This document shows positions 33,751 to 43,109 of a DNA stretch of 64,000 bases, piece after piece (the first letter of the stretch is position 1; each line of letters starts with the position of its first letter). Source of the DNA: an uncultured Clostridia bacterium (GTDB taxonomy: Bacteria > Bacillota > Clostridia > UMGS1810); contig CAKSIN010000001.1 of NCBI GenBank assembly GCA_934463115.1, positions 124,001 to 188,000 on the forward strand. Reading direction: 5' to 3'. Below the pieces are notes generated by a model. The model made no database searches, had not been told where the DNA came from, and saw only the letters and a list, made by a program, of their open reading frames with translations. Position numbers and translations under genes: made by a program.

Positions 33751-36006
33751 ATGGAACAATATACAGTTACCGGTATGAGCTGTTCGGCATGCTCGGCTCG
33801 CGTGGAAAAGGCGGTCTCGGCTGTAGACGGCGTGACCTCGTGCTCGGTTAATTTGCTGACAAACACCATGGGTGTTGAGGGAAGTGCGTCAAGTGCAGAT
33901 ATAATAAAGGCCGTAACAGATGCCGGTTACGGAGCAAAATTAAAAAATCAAACAAACAGCTCGGATGAAACGCAGGATGATGCGCTTGCCGATAAGGAAA
34001 CACCCGGATTAAAAAGGAGATTAATTGCATCTTTGATATTTCTGGCAGTGCTGATGTATTTTTCTATGGGACACATGATGTTCGGGTGGCCGCTGCCGCC
34101 GTCCGTTGACGGAAATCATGTTGCAATGGGGCTTATACAGCTGATTCTGACGACAATAATTATGGTTATAAATCAAAAGTTCTTTGTAAACGGATTCAAG
34201 AGTCTGAAAGATGGCGCTCCGAACATGGATGCACTTGTTGCGCTCGGTTCGGGAGCGGCATTTGTATGGAGTGTTTATGCACTGTTTGCAATGACGGTGG
34301 CGCAGGTACGCGGTGATGCACAGGCGGTTATGCACTATATGGACGAATTTTATTTTGAATCGTCGGCAATGATTCTGACTCTCATTACGGTCGGAAAAAT
34401 GCTGGAGGCAAAGTCTAAGGGAAGAACCACCGACGCGCTGAAAAGTCTGATGAAACTTGCACCGCAGGAGGCAACGGTTATCCGCGGCGGAAAGGAAGTC
34501 AGAATTCCGGTAAAGGAACTGAAAAAAGGTGACATTTTTGTTGTTCGCCCCGGTGAAAATATACCTGTCGACGGCGTTGTACTTGAGGGGACAAGTGCTG
34601 TTAATGAGGCTGCGCTCACAGGCGAGAGTATTCCGGTTGACAAAAATGAAGGCGACAATGTGTCGGCAGCTACGGTAAATCAATCCGGATATCTCAAATG
34701 CGAAGCACTTCGCGTGGGTGAAGATACAACTCTTTCACAGATAATAAAAATGGTTAGTGACGCTGCATCCACAAAAGCGCCGATATCAAAAATTGCAGAC
34801 CGTGTTTCAGGAATTTTTGTCCCTATTGTAATATCGATATCGCTGGTAACGCTTGTTGTATGGCTTCTCATCGGGAAAGATTTTGCATATGCGTTGGCAC
34901 GGGCAATATCAGTGCTTGTAATCAGCTGCCCGTGTGCACTCGGACTTGCTACACCTGTTGCAATAATGGTAGGCAGCGGACTCGGAGCAAAAAACGGTAT
35001 TCTGTTTAAAACAGCTGCATCGCTCGAAAGTACCGGCAAAATAAAAGTCGTTGCTCTTGACAAAACGGGAACCATAACACAGGGTGCGCCCACGGTGACA
35101 GATATCATCCCGTGTAAGGGTGAAACCGACAGCACACTGCTCAAAGCAGCTCTTGCTCTTGAATCAAAAAGCGAGCATCCGCTTGCAAAGGCAATTATCA
35201 AAAAGGGCGAGGAGCTCGGAATCGCTCCGGATGAGGCAAACAACTTTTCGGCTTTGCCGGGAAACGGCCTTGCCGCAGATGTATCGGGACAAAGAGTTAT
35301 AGGCGGAAGTGTAAAATTTGTAGGTCAGACTGTTAATATTTCGGACGAAATCGTCCGCACGGCAAATCAACTTTCGGAGAGCGGAAAAACTCCGCTTATG
35401 TTTGCACGGGGTGAGACGCTTCTCGGAATAATAGCCGTAGCCGATGTAATCAAACCCGAAAGCGCCCGGGCAATTCGCGAATTAAAGGATATGGGAATCC
35501 GGGTAATAATGCTTACCGGAGACAATGAGCGAACAGCAAAGGCTATAGGTTCGCAGGCCGGGGTAGACGATGTGATTGCCGGAGTTATGCCCGGAGAAAA
35601 AGAAAGCGCAATACGCAGCCTCGGCAAAGACGGCGCGGTTGCTATGGTTGGAGACGGAATAAACGACGCTCCGGCGCTTACCCGCGCAGATACGGGAATA
35701 GCCATAGGAGCCGGCGCAGATGTGGCCGTAGACGCTGCCGACGTTGTTTTGGTAAAGAGCCGGCTGACAGATGTTCCTGCAGCTATAAGGCTGAGCCGCG
35801 CCACAATCAGAAATATTCACGAAAATCTGTTTTGGGCGTTTATATACAATATTATCGGTATACCGCTTGCGGCAGGATGCTTTGTCGGACTGGGACTGAC
35901 GCTCAATCCGATGTTCGGGGCAGCCGCAATGAGCCTTTCAAGCTTTTGTGTTGTAACAAATGCGCTAAGGCTCAACCGTGCTCGTATATACCCGAAATCG
36001 AAATAA
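33751..36006 (+). CDS. copA: Copper-translocating P-type ATPase
   Basis: CopA pumps Cu(I) out of the cell using ATP. The 751-residue protein has one N-terminal heavy-metal-associated domain with the binding motif GMSCSAC (residues 8-14). It carries the P1B-1 metal-path motif CPC (393-395) in SCPCALGLATP, the phosphorylation site DKTGTIT (D437), a TGES-like actuator loop (LTGESIPVD) and the hinge GDGINDAP (from G634). Membrane helices flank these. Only one HMA domain is present, where some relatives have two. AAGGAGGG precedes the ATG. It stands alone behind a strong promoter, and its regulator is not evident. It ends 6 bases before a convergent gene. Confidence 0.95.
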   Translation: MEQYTVTGMSCSACSARVEKAVSAVDGVTSCSVNLLTNTMGVEGSASSADIIKAVTDAGYGAKLKNQTNSSDETQDDALADKETPGLKRRLIASLIFLAVLMYFSMGHMMFGWPLPPSVDGNHVAMGLIQLILTTIIMVINQKFFVNGFKSLKDGAPNMDALVALGSGAAFVWSVYALFAMTVAQVRGDAQAVMHYMDEFYFESSAMILTLITVGKMLEAKSKGRTTDALKSLMKLAPQEATVIRGGKEVRIPVKELKKGDIFVVRPGENIPVDGVVLEGTSAVNEAALTGESIPVDKNEGDNVSAATVNQSGYLKCEALRVGEDTTLSQIIKMVSDAASTKAPISKIADRVSGIFVPIVISISLVTLVVWLLIGKDFAYALARAISVLVISCPCALGLATPVAIMVGSGLGAKNGILFKTAASLESTGKIKVVALDKTGTITQGAPTVTDIIPCKGETDSTLLKAALALESKSEHPLAKAIIKKGEELGIAPDEANNFSALPGNGLAADVSGQRVIGGSVKFVGQTVNISDEIVRTANQLSESGKTPLMFARGETLLGIIAVADVIKPESARAIRELKDMGIRVIMLTGDNERTAKAIGSQAGVDDVIAGVMPGEKESAIRSLGKDGAVAMVGDGINDAPALTRADTGIAIGAGADVAVDAADVVLVKSRLTDVPAAIRLSRATIRNIHENLFWAFIYNIIGIPLAAGCFVGLGLTLNPMFGAAAMSLSSFCVVTNALRLNRARIYPKSK

Positions 36007-36012
36007 TATAAA

Positions 36013-37845
36013 TCAGTACAGCGCGAATCCGCCTTTTTGAACATATACGCTGTTGTCAAGACATGTGCAGTTGTGTGTCGCAAGATATGACACTGCATGC
36101 GTTTTTACCGTGTTTCCGGACACGTTGACAACAGCGGTTATATGACCGCTTTCGCAGCTGCGTTTCATTATGAGTATTCCGCTCTCGGCTTTTACAAATT
36201 GTATATTGCCGTCTCTCAGCGCCGGAACGGTGCTTTTTATTTTTGCCATTGTTTTATACAAATCGGATATTTCATTTTGCGTGTTATTCCAGTCAAAGAA
36301 CCCGCGGTTGAACGGATCCCCGAATCCTTCCATTCCGATTTCATCGCCGTAATATATACACGGATTGCCCGGCAGAAAAAACTGGAGCAGAACCGCAATT
36401 TTCAAACGTGATTTTGCAAGTTCCTTTTCATCATCGGAAAAAACATACTTTGCCTTATCGCCGCGTGAAAGATTCATATCCGCACCGGTGAGATTCGTCA
36501 GTATTCTCTCTGTGTCGTGAGTCGACAGCATATTCATCAGGCAGTGCAGGACATCTTTCGGGTAGTTTTCGGCAATTGTCATTATTTCCGAGCGGAATTT
36601 TTCCACGGATATTTCGTTCTTTGCCAGTGCGACAACAGCGTTTCGGAACGGATAATTCATAACCGAATCCAGCTCGGCATCCGAAAAGTACTTTCGGCGG
36701 ATACTGTACGCTGTTTTGTTGGACGCGTCCTCCCACACTTCGCCGAGAACCATAGCCTCGGGGTTTTCCTGCTTAACGGTATCGCGCAGAAGTTTTATAA
36801 ATTCATCGGGGAGTTCGTCGGCAACATCAAGGCGAAATCCGTCTGCACCGGCGCGTATCCAGTGCCTTACCACGCTGTCGTTGTCGGTTATGATATACCT
36901 GAGATAGCTGTCGCACATCTCGTTTGTGCATGGCAGAGTTTCTATTCCCCACCATGTGTCGTATTTGTCGGGGTAGTGTTCAAAATTATACCAATCGCGG
37001 TAATCGGAATTCGGATTGTGATATGCTCCGGTTCCGAAACGATTGTATTTATCAAAGTAAATGCTGTCGCATCCTGTGTGCGAAAAAACACCGTCGAGCA
37101 GCACAAGCATGCTCCGTTTGTGAGCCTCAACGCACAATGTGCGAAAATCATCTTCGGTGCCGAGCATAGGATCAATCTTTTTATAATCGCATGTATCGTA
37201 GCGGTGGTTTGAGTATGCATAAAAAATCGGATTAAGATATATAATTCCCACTCCGAGCTCTTCCAGGTAGTCGAGCTTGTGTGTTATTCCGCGCAGGTTT
37301 CCGCCGTAGAAGTCGTTGTTCAGAATCTCTCCTTTGTCGTTCGGCTGATAGAACGGCATCTCGCTTGTGTTTTGGTGAATATAGTACGGCTCGAGTTTTC
37401 CGGTCAGGTCGCACTCTCCGCAGCGGCAGAACCTGTCGGGGAAAATCTGATACATTACACGCCCCTTAAAACTGCCCGGTGTAGTAAAATCGGCAGGAAT
37501 GCACGAGAGCTGCCAGCGTTCGCCGTCCTCAATATTCGTATCGGATTCGCTGTATTTAAACAGCTTAAATGACGACTGATTTGTTTTGATTTCAAAAAAG
37601 TAAAAGTACAGTCCGCACGTGTCTATTTCGAATGTTGCGGCGAAGATATCGTATTGATTCTCTGATTCCTTTTTTTTGAATTCAAATTTTCGGTACAGTC
37701 CTTCATCCGTTTCCAGGCAGACAAAAACCGTTTCGGCCTCGCAGTCGCACGGTATATGAATATACATTGAGCATTTTTCGCCTTTTTTCAGGCAGCCGAA
37801 CGGCGATTTATGTATTATGTTTTTACTGTCATATAGTATTCTCAT
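36013..37845 (-). CDS. Alpha-amylase-family (GH13) maltodextrin hydrolase, neopullulanase-like
   Basis: This 610-residue cytosolic enzyme has an N-terminal beta-sandwich of about 120 residues (CBM34-like) and a GH13 barrel. The conserved regions are DGVFSHTG, GFRLDVADEL (nucleophile D340), VLGEVWED (acid/base E369) and LSTHDTERIL (D444). The N-terminal domain and the lack of a signal peptide suit cyclomaltodextrinase/neopullulanase-type enzymes that trim maltodextrins released from glycogen. I chose the ATG at 37845, behind GGGAG, over an upstream start. It is the last gene of the glycogen operon, and a hairpin separates it from glgP. A debranching role cannot be excluded. Confidence 0.85.
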   Translation of the reverse strand: MRILYDSKNIIHKSPFGCLKKGEKCSMYIHIPCDCEAETVFVCLETDEGLYRKFEFKKKESENQYDIFAATFEIDTCGLYFYFFEIKTNQSSFKLFKYSESDTNIEDGERWQLSCIPADFTTPGSFKGRVMYQIFPDRFCRCGECDLTGKLEPYYIHQNTSEMPFYQPNDKGEILNNDFYGGNLRGITHKLDYLEELGVGIIYLNPIFYAYSNHRYDTCDYKKIDPMLGTEDDFRTLCVEAHKRSMLVLLDGVFSHTGCDSIYFDKYNRFGTGAYHNPNSDYRDWYNFEHYPDKYDTWWGIETLPCTNEMCDSYLRYIITDNDSVVRHWIRAGADGFRLDVADELPDEFIKLLRDTVKQENPEAMVLGEVWEDASNKTAYSIRRKYFSDAELDSVMNYPFRNAVVALAKNEISVEKFRSEIMTIAENYPKDVLHCLMNMLSTHDTERILTNLTGADMNLSRGDKAKYVFSDDEKELAKSRLKIAVLLQFFLPGNPCIYYGDEIGMEGFGDPFNRGFFDWNNTQNEISDLYKTMAKIKSTVPALRDGNIQFVKAESGILIMKRSCESGHITAVVNVSGNTVKTHAVSYLATHNCTCLDNSVYVQKGGFALY

Positions 37846-37863
37846 TTGATTCTCCCAAATCAC

Positions 37864-37898
37864 GGGGCTGTAAAAAACTTTCGTTATTTTACAGCCCC
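37864..37898 (-). other. Intercistronic hairpin between glgP and the amylase gene
   Basis: GGGGCTGTAAAA and TTTTACAGCCCC form a 12-bp perfect stem without a following T-run. It is more likely to block exonuclease decay or attenuate transcription than to terminate it. Confidence 0.65.
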
Positions 37899-37955
37899 AT
37901 GCGCGGGGATGGTGCAGCGATAATTACATCGCGCCTTGCATCTCCGATATCATAT

Positions 37956-40367
37956 TTATTTTATATTCCATATTTTATCCGCATATTCCTTTATTGCTCT
38001 GTCGGAAGAGAATATCCCGGCTTTTGCAATATTAACAAGCGACATATCCATGAACTTGTATTTGTCGGCATAGGTATCACTTACACACTGCTGAGCCTTG
38101 ACATACGAGTCAAAATCGGCGAGCGTCATATATGCGTCGGCAGTACCGAACGCATTTGTAAGGAGAGATTTGGCAATATCGTCAAATCTTGTTCCGAGCG
38201 TGTTGGATGTAAGCATGTCGAGCACTTTTTTAAGCTCCGGATTGGAGTTTACATAGTCAAGCGGAGAGTAGCCCTGTCTCCACAGCTGTTCCACCTCGTC
38301 GGCTGTCATGCCGAACAGGAATATGTTGTCTTTTCCTACTTGCTCCGAAATCTCGACATTTGCACCGTCAAGTGTTCCGAGTGTAACGGCACCGTTTATC
38401 ATAAGCTTCATATTTCCGGTTCCGGAGGCTTCTTTTCCGGCTATGGAAATCTGCTCCGATATGTCGGAGGCAGGTATGATTATTTCGGCAAGAGATACTC
38501 TGTAATCTTCGATAAATACAACCTTGAGCTTGCCGTGTACAGCCGGATCGGAGTTAATGGTGTTCGACACGGCGCAGATAAGGCGAATAATCTGTTTCGC
38601 CATAAAGTATCCTGCCGACGCTTTTGCCGCAAATACAAATGTCCTCGGCTCAAAATCCATATTGGGATTTTCTTTGAGCTTGAGATACATATCCATAATC
38701 TGCAGTACATTCAAAAGCTGGCGTTTGTACTCATGAAGTCTCTTTATCTGAACGTCAAATATCGATGTCGGATCAACTTTTATTCCGTTTGCCTTTTGAA
38801 TATAATCGGCAAGGCGCTGCTTGTTGTGCTGTTTAATGTCAAACAGTTTATCAAGCACCTGTTTGTTGCCTTTGTATTTAAGCAGCTTTTCGAGTTCGTT
38901 TGAATCCTTTACAAATCCGTCGCCTATTGTTTCTTTCAAAAAGCTTGTGAGCTCGGGGTTCGACTGGCACAGCCATCTTCTGTACGCAATGCCGTTTGTA
39001 ACGTTTGTAAATTTTTCCGGAGCAATGTTGTAGTAATCGTGAAAAATACTGTTTTTAAGTATCTCGCTGTGCAGCTTCGACACACCGTTAACCTTGTGGC
39101 ATGCGGCAAGGCAAAGGTTTGCCATGCGGACTTCGCCGTTTGCAATCACTGCCATGTAGTCTATCTTTGCGTAGTCTCCCGGATAAACTTTGTTTAGCTC
39201 TGCTAAAAGGCGGCGGTTTATCTCGGCAACTATCTGATGTATTCTCGGAAGCTGTTCGGCAAACATATGCTCATTCCATCTTTCGAGAGCTTCGCTCATA
39301 ACGGTGTGATTTGTGTAGGACAGTGTTTTCTTTGTTATTTCCCATGCATCGTCCCAGCCGTAGCCGTAGTCATCCATAAGGATTCTCATGAGCTCGGGAA
39401 CGCAGAGCGACGGGTGTGTGTCGTTTATATGGATAGACGCCTTATCGGCAAGGTTATCCAGTGTTTTGTATTTCGCGTAGTGGCGCTTTGTAATCGTCTG
39501 CAAAGAAGCACTTACAAAGAAGTACTGCTGTTTTAAGCGAAGTATTTTTCCCTCAATATGGTCATCTGCAGGGTATAGAACCTTTGATATAACTTCCGCC
39601 TTTGTATTTTCCTCAATGGCTTTTGCGTAGTCACCGCGTGAGAAGGCTGTCATATCAAAGCTTTTCGGCGATTTTGCGCTCCAAAGAACCAGCTTGTTTA
39701 CAGCCGCGGAGTCATAACCCGATATCAGCATATCGTACGGAACGGCGAGAACTACGGTGTAGTCAACGTGTTCGGCATGATATCCCGAGTCGTCGAACCA
39801 TTCGTTCACATGACCGCCGAATTTAACTTCAACCGATTCGTCGGTACGTGCTTTGAGCCAGACATCGCCGAGGTTGAGCCAGTCGTCGGGAAATTCCATT
39901 TGCCATCCGTCTATTATTCTTTGCTTGAATATACCAAATTCGTATCGTATCGAAAATCCCGTAGCCGGAATATCGAGCGATGTAAGAGAATCCATATAGC
40001 ATGAAGCCAGTCTGCCGAGTCCGCCGTTGCCGAGACCGGCATCGGGCTCGATAGCATATATCCTGTCGATATTCACACCGAGCGACGACAGCGCCGAGCG
40101 GAAAGAGTCCTCCATTTTGAGATTGTACAGGTTGTTTCTGAGCGATGTTCCCACGAGGAATTCCATCGACATGTAATAAACCTGTTTTTCCTCTTTCTTT
40201 CCGGCAGATTTTGTAAAATCGGTATTTTTGTCGGCAAGAATATCGCGCACAACCATGCAAACGGTTTTGTACACCTGGTATTCCGTTGCCTCCGATATAT
40301 CACAGCCAAAATTGTTTTTGCATTTTTCGTCCATGAGTTTCAAGGCTGTTTTCTGATCCATTTTCAA
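37956..40367 (-). CDS. glgP: Glycogen phosphorylase
   Basis: GlgP releases glucose 1-phosphate from the non-reducing ends of glycogen using PLP as cofactor. The 803-residue length is standard. The PLP lysine lies in EASGTGNMKLMINGAVTLGT (about K654), the exact family signature, and ANVEI follows. The N-terminal GLGNGGLGRLASCYMDSL glycine-rich segment is also intact. The start is placed at the TTG at 40367, 10 bases after AAAGGGG; an ATG two codons downstream is the alternative. It lies 52 bases after glgA in the glycogen operon, so synthesis and breakdown enzymes are co-transcribed. Confidence 0.95.
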   Translation of the reverse strand: MKMDQKTALKLMDEKCKNNFGCDISEATEYQVYKTVCMVVRDILADKNTDFTKSAGKKEEKQVYYMSMEFLVGTSLRNNLYNLKMEDSFRSALSSLGVNIDRIYAIEPDAGLGNGGLGRLASCYMDSLTSLDIPATGFSIRYEFGIFKQRIIDGWQMEFPDDWLNLGDVWLKARTDESVEVKFGGHVNEWFDDSGYHAEHVDYTVVLAVPYDMLISGYDSAAVNKLVLWSAKSPKSFDMTAFSRGDYAKAIEENTKAEVISKVLYPADDHIEGKILRLKQQYFFVSASLQTITKRHYAKYKTLDNLADKASIHINDTHPSLCVPELMRILMDDYGYGWDDAWEITKKTLSYTNHTVMSEALERWNEHMFAEQLPRIHQIVAEINRRLLAELNKVYPGDYAKIDYMAVIANGEVRMANLCLAACHKVNGVSKLHSEILKNSIFHDYYNIAPEKFTNVTNGIAYRRWLCQSNPELTSFLKETIGDGFVKDSNELEKLLKYKGNKQVLDKLFDIKQHNKQRLADYIQKANGIKVDPTSIFDVQIKRLHEYKRQLLNVLQIMDMYLKLKENPNMDFEPRTFVFAAKASAGYFMAKQIIRLICAVSNTINSDPAVHGKLKVVFIEDYRVSLAEIIIPASDISEQISIAGKEASGTGNMKLMINGAVTLGTLDGANVEISEQVGKDNIFLFGMTADEVEQLWRQGYSPLDYVNSNPELKKVLDMLTSNTLGTRFDDIAKSLLTNAFGTADAYMTLADFDSYVKAQQCVSDTYADKYKFMDMSLVNIAKAGIFSSDRAIKEYADKIWNIK

Positions 40368-40419
40368 ATTGATCTATCCCCTTTCATTTGTTATCATATG
40401 AGAGCAAGAATGCATTATG

Positions 40420-41880
40420 CTATTCGTTTGTAAGCTCGCGGTATATGCCCATATATTTTTCAGCGGGAATTTTCCAGCTGCTGTCATACTTCATTATATT
40501 TGCACGAAATGCCGTGAGCTTTGTTTTGTCGTAAAAAAAGTCTACCGCGCGTCTGATAGCACCGAGCATATCGTGTGCGTTGAATACTTTGAATGTAAAT
40601 CCTCTGCCTTCAAGCGTTTCGGTGTTGATTCCGGGAACGGTGTCCACAAGGCCGCCGGTTTCGCGCACAATCGGGATCGTGCCGTAGCGCATGGCAATGA
40701 GCTGCGAAAGACCGCACGGTTCGCTCTTGGACGGCATCAGCAGAAAATCGGCTCCGGCATATATCTCGCTTGCAAGAGTCTGGTCGAACATAATGTTTGC
40801 AGACACCTTGTCCGGGTGGCTGTAGGCAAGGAATTTAAATAAATCCTCATACTGCCTGTCGCCCGTGCCGAGCACGACAAACTGCATATTCACATACTGG
40901 AATTCCGGCGCAATGTATTCGATAAGCTCGAGGCCTTTGTGCTTTACAAGCCGCGAAATCATTGCCACTATCGGGATATCGGGATTGACGGGCAGACCGA
41001 GCCTTTCCTGGAGACGTGCCTTGCACACGGCCTTTCCCTCCTGATTCGACGGTTTAAAATTGCACGGTATTTTCGAATCTTTTTCTGCATTGTACAGATT
41101 CGTGTCGATTCCGTTTACAACACCTGTGAGTTTATATTCGTTTTCGGATAATATACTTTCCAAGCCGTTTGCAAAATATGCGTATTTAATCTCGTGCGCA
41201 TAGGTATCCGATACGGTTGTAATCTTGTCGGAAAGGACAATGGCTGTTTTCATCGCGTTTATCATGCCGTCAAACGTGCATATGTTGCGATAGTATTCGT
41301 CAACTCCGAGCACCTCGGTAAGAAAGCTCGGCTCGGCCTTTCCCTGGTATTCGATATTGTGTATTGTATACACAGTGCGAATGTTTTTGTACATGTCAAG
41401 GTTTGAGTAATGCGCCTTTAAAAAGAGCGGAAGAAAACCTGTCTGCCAGTCATTCGCATGAATAATGTTCGGAACAAAATTTATAAGCTGCAGACATTCA
41501 AGCACCGCCTTTGAGAAAAAGGCAAACCTTTCGCCGTCGTCGTTGTATCCGTAGAACGAATCGCGGTTAAAATAATATTCGTTGTCAATAAAGTAGTACA
41601 CAAGGTCGTTTCTTTTGTTCTTACCGCGGCCGGTATTTTTTATGACGGCTTTGAATACACCGGCATATACGTTTCTCCACGCGAGCGGAACATACATGTT
41701 TCCCATGTACTCGGCGTGAATATCGGGGTTGTATTTTATGGAACGGTAATACGGCAGTACAACACAGACTTCATTGTCTTTGATTCCCGTAAGAGCAGAC
41801 GGCAGCGCACCTGCCACATCTCCGAGTCCGCCTGATTTGGCAAACGGAGCCGCCTCGCTTGTTGCAAATAGTATTTTCAT
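40420..41880 (-). CDS. glgA: Glycogen synthase
   Basis: GlgA transfers glucose from ADP-glucose onto a growing alpha-1,4-glucan. This 486-residue GT5 enzyme opens with MKILFATSEAAPFAKSGGLG, where K15 in the KxGGL motif binds ADP-glucose. The C-terminal active-site segment PSKSEPCGLSQLIAMRYGT is intact, as is the HANDWQTGFLPLF segment. I chose the ATG at 41880, 8 bases after AGGAAG, over a GTG at 41889 that overlaps the ribosome binding site. It lies between glgD and glgP in the glycogen operon, preceded by a short intercistronic hairpin. Confidence 0.95.
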   Translation of the reverse strand: MKILFATSEAAPFAKSGGLGDVAGALPSALTGIKDNEVCVVLPYYRSIKYNPDIHAEYMGNMYVPLAWRNVYAGVFKAVIKNTGRGKNKRNDLVYYFIDNEYYFNRDSFYGYNDDGERFAFFSKAVLECLQLINFVPNIIHANDWQTGFLPLFLKAHYSNLDMYKNIRTVYTIHNIEYQGKAEPSFLTEVLGVDEYYRNICTFDGMINAMKTAIVLSDKITTVSDTYAHEIKYAYFANGLESILSENEYKLTGVVNGIDTNLYNAEKDSKIPCNFKPSNQEGKAVCKARLQERLGLPVNPDIPIVAMISRLVKHKGLELIEYIAPEFQYVNMQFVVLGTGDRQYEDLFKFLAYSHPDKVSANIMFDQTLASEIYAGADFLLMPSKSEPCGLSQLIAMRYGTIPIVRETGGLVDTVPGINTETLEGRGFTFKVFNAHDMLGAIRRAVDFFYDKTKLTAFRANIMKYDSSWKIPAEKYMGIYRELTNE

Positions 41881-41941
41881 CTGTATCACTTCCTGTTATT
41901 ATTTTAAATCATACGCATTTCGGTATTTTCTTTCAATGCGT

Positions 41942-41964
41942 GGCGGTGTAAAGATTACACCGCC
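41942..41964 (-). other. Intercistronic hairpin between glgD and glgA
   Basis: GGCGGTGTAA and TTACACCGCC form a perfect 10-bp stem around a 3-base loop, with no T-run. It resembles the hairpin after glgP and probably modulates mRNA stability or expression across the operon. Confidence 0.65.
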
Positions 41965-41974
41965 GTAATATGTT

Positions 41975-43090
41975 TTATATTGTTTCGCCTTTATGAATTA
42001 TTATAGGCGTTTGAGCCCCGCCTGTCAAGGTGGCGCAAGGGGAGATGTCCGCATTTTTGTCAATTATGGCATAATTAAGCGATGCATCCTCTCTTATTGT
42101 TGTACCTTGCATAATAATTGAATTGCGCACTACCGCGCCTTCGCCTACCGTTACTCCTCTGAAAAGGATGGAATTTTCGACTTTTCCGTAGATTTCGCAT
42201 CCGTCGGCAACAAGGCAGTTGCTTACGGAGCATCCGTCGTGATAGCTCGTCGGAGCCTGGTCTCTGACCTTTGTTCTGATTGGCGCTTCGCTTCTGAAGA
42301 TGTCCTCACGTACAGCCGGTTCCATGAGTTTAAAGTTGTTTTTGAAGTACGACACAACGTTGTGATTTCTGAGCACGGCGCCCTTGAACTCGTAGGCATT
42401 TATTTTGATTGTATTGTCGGCAAAGCGAGTCAGCAAAAAGTCCTTTTCAAAGCTGTATCGTCCGCGCGAAACATAGTTGTTTATTATGCTCAGAAGCGAT
42501 TTTCTTTCAATTATAAACATACCCATTCCGATTTTTGAGTTTTCTCCGAGCATGTAGCCGATTGCAAGGTCGTTCACTATGCCGTCTTTTTCGGTCAGAA
42601 CAAGGTCGTTTTCATCGCACTCATAATTTTCTATACTGCTGTTGCAGATTGCCGTAACGTCCGCGCCCGAATCAATGTGTGACTGCAGCGCCGCCCTGAA
42701 ATTGATATTGCAGATAACCGTTGTGTCGCACATAATGACATAATCCGGTTTTGCCGCATTAAGAAATGATATCGCGTTAAACAGCGCTTCGAGGTTGCCG
42801 CGGTACACATTGGTTACTCCTGTTGAGAATGGCGGCAAAATGTAAAGATTTGCACCTTTTCTGTTGAGATCCCATTCTGTTCCGCCGCCGATATGGTCCA
42901 TCAGCGATTGGTAGTTGTATTTTGTTATTACTCCGACAGATGAAATGTTTGAATTCACCATGTTGGAAAGTATAAAATCTATAAAGCGGTATCTGCCGCC
43001 GAACGGAAGCGATGCAACTGTTCTGTGGCGCGTCAGATCGCCTAATGTGGTATCGTATATATTGGAAAAAACAATTCCCGACATTTTCAT
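41975..43090 (-). CDS. glgD: Glucose-1-phosphate adenylyltransferase subunit GlgD
   Basis: GlgD pairs with GlgC in Firmicutes to form a heteromeric ADP-glucose pyrophosphorylase. This 371-residue protein has the nucleotidyltransferase fold with SLPFGGRYRFIDFILSNMVN. It lacks the N-terminal AGGxGxRL loop seen in GlgC: the corresponding segment is NIYDTTLGDLTRHR. It is therefore probably regulatory or weakly active. The C-terminal left-handed beta-helix (ILFRGVTVGEGAVVRNSIIM) is present. The ATG at 43090 follows GGGAGG with 10 bases between. The gene starts 19 bases after glgC, ensuring equal expression of the two subunits. Confidence 0.93.
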   Translation of the reverse strand: MKMSGIVFSNIYDTTLGDLTRHRTVASLPFGGRYRFIDFILSNMVNSNISSVGVITKYNYQSLMDHIGGGTEWDLNRKGANLYILPPFSTGVTNVYRGNLEALFNAISFLNAAKPDYVIMCDTTVICNINFRAALQSHIDSGADVTAICNSSIENYECDENDLVLTEKDGIVNDLAIGYMLGENSKIGMGMFIIERKSLLSIINNYVSRGRYSFEKDFLLTRFADNTIKINAYEFKGAVLRNHNVVSYFKNNFKLMEPAVREDIFRSEAPIRTKVRDQAPTSYHDGCSVSNCLVADGCEIYGKVENSILFRGVTVGEGAVVRNSIIMQGTTIREDASLNYAIIDKNADISPCATLTGGAQTPIIIHKGETI

Positions 43091-43109
43091 TGTTAATTTT
43101 CCTCCCTTA

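Noticed and set aside
36013..37845. Calling the GH13 enzyme GlgX or pullulanase
   Set aside because: The N-terminal domain and length suit neopullulanase/cyclomaltodextrinase types better, and no pullulanase YNWGYDP-type motif is present.
37767..38903. A 378-codon plus-strand reading frame opposite glgP
   Set aside because: It is antisense to the well-supported glycogen phosphorylase, has no ribosome binding site and its translation has the low-complexity look of a codon shadow.
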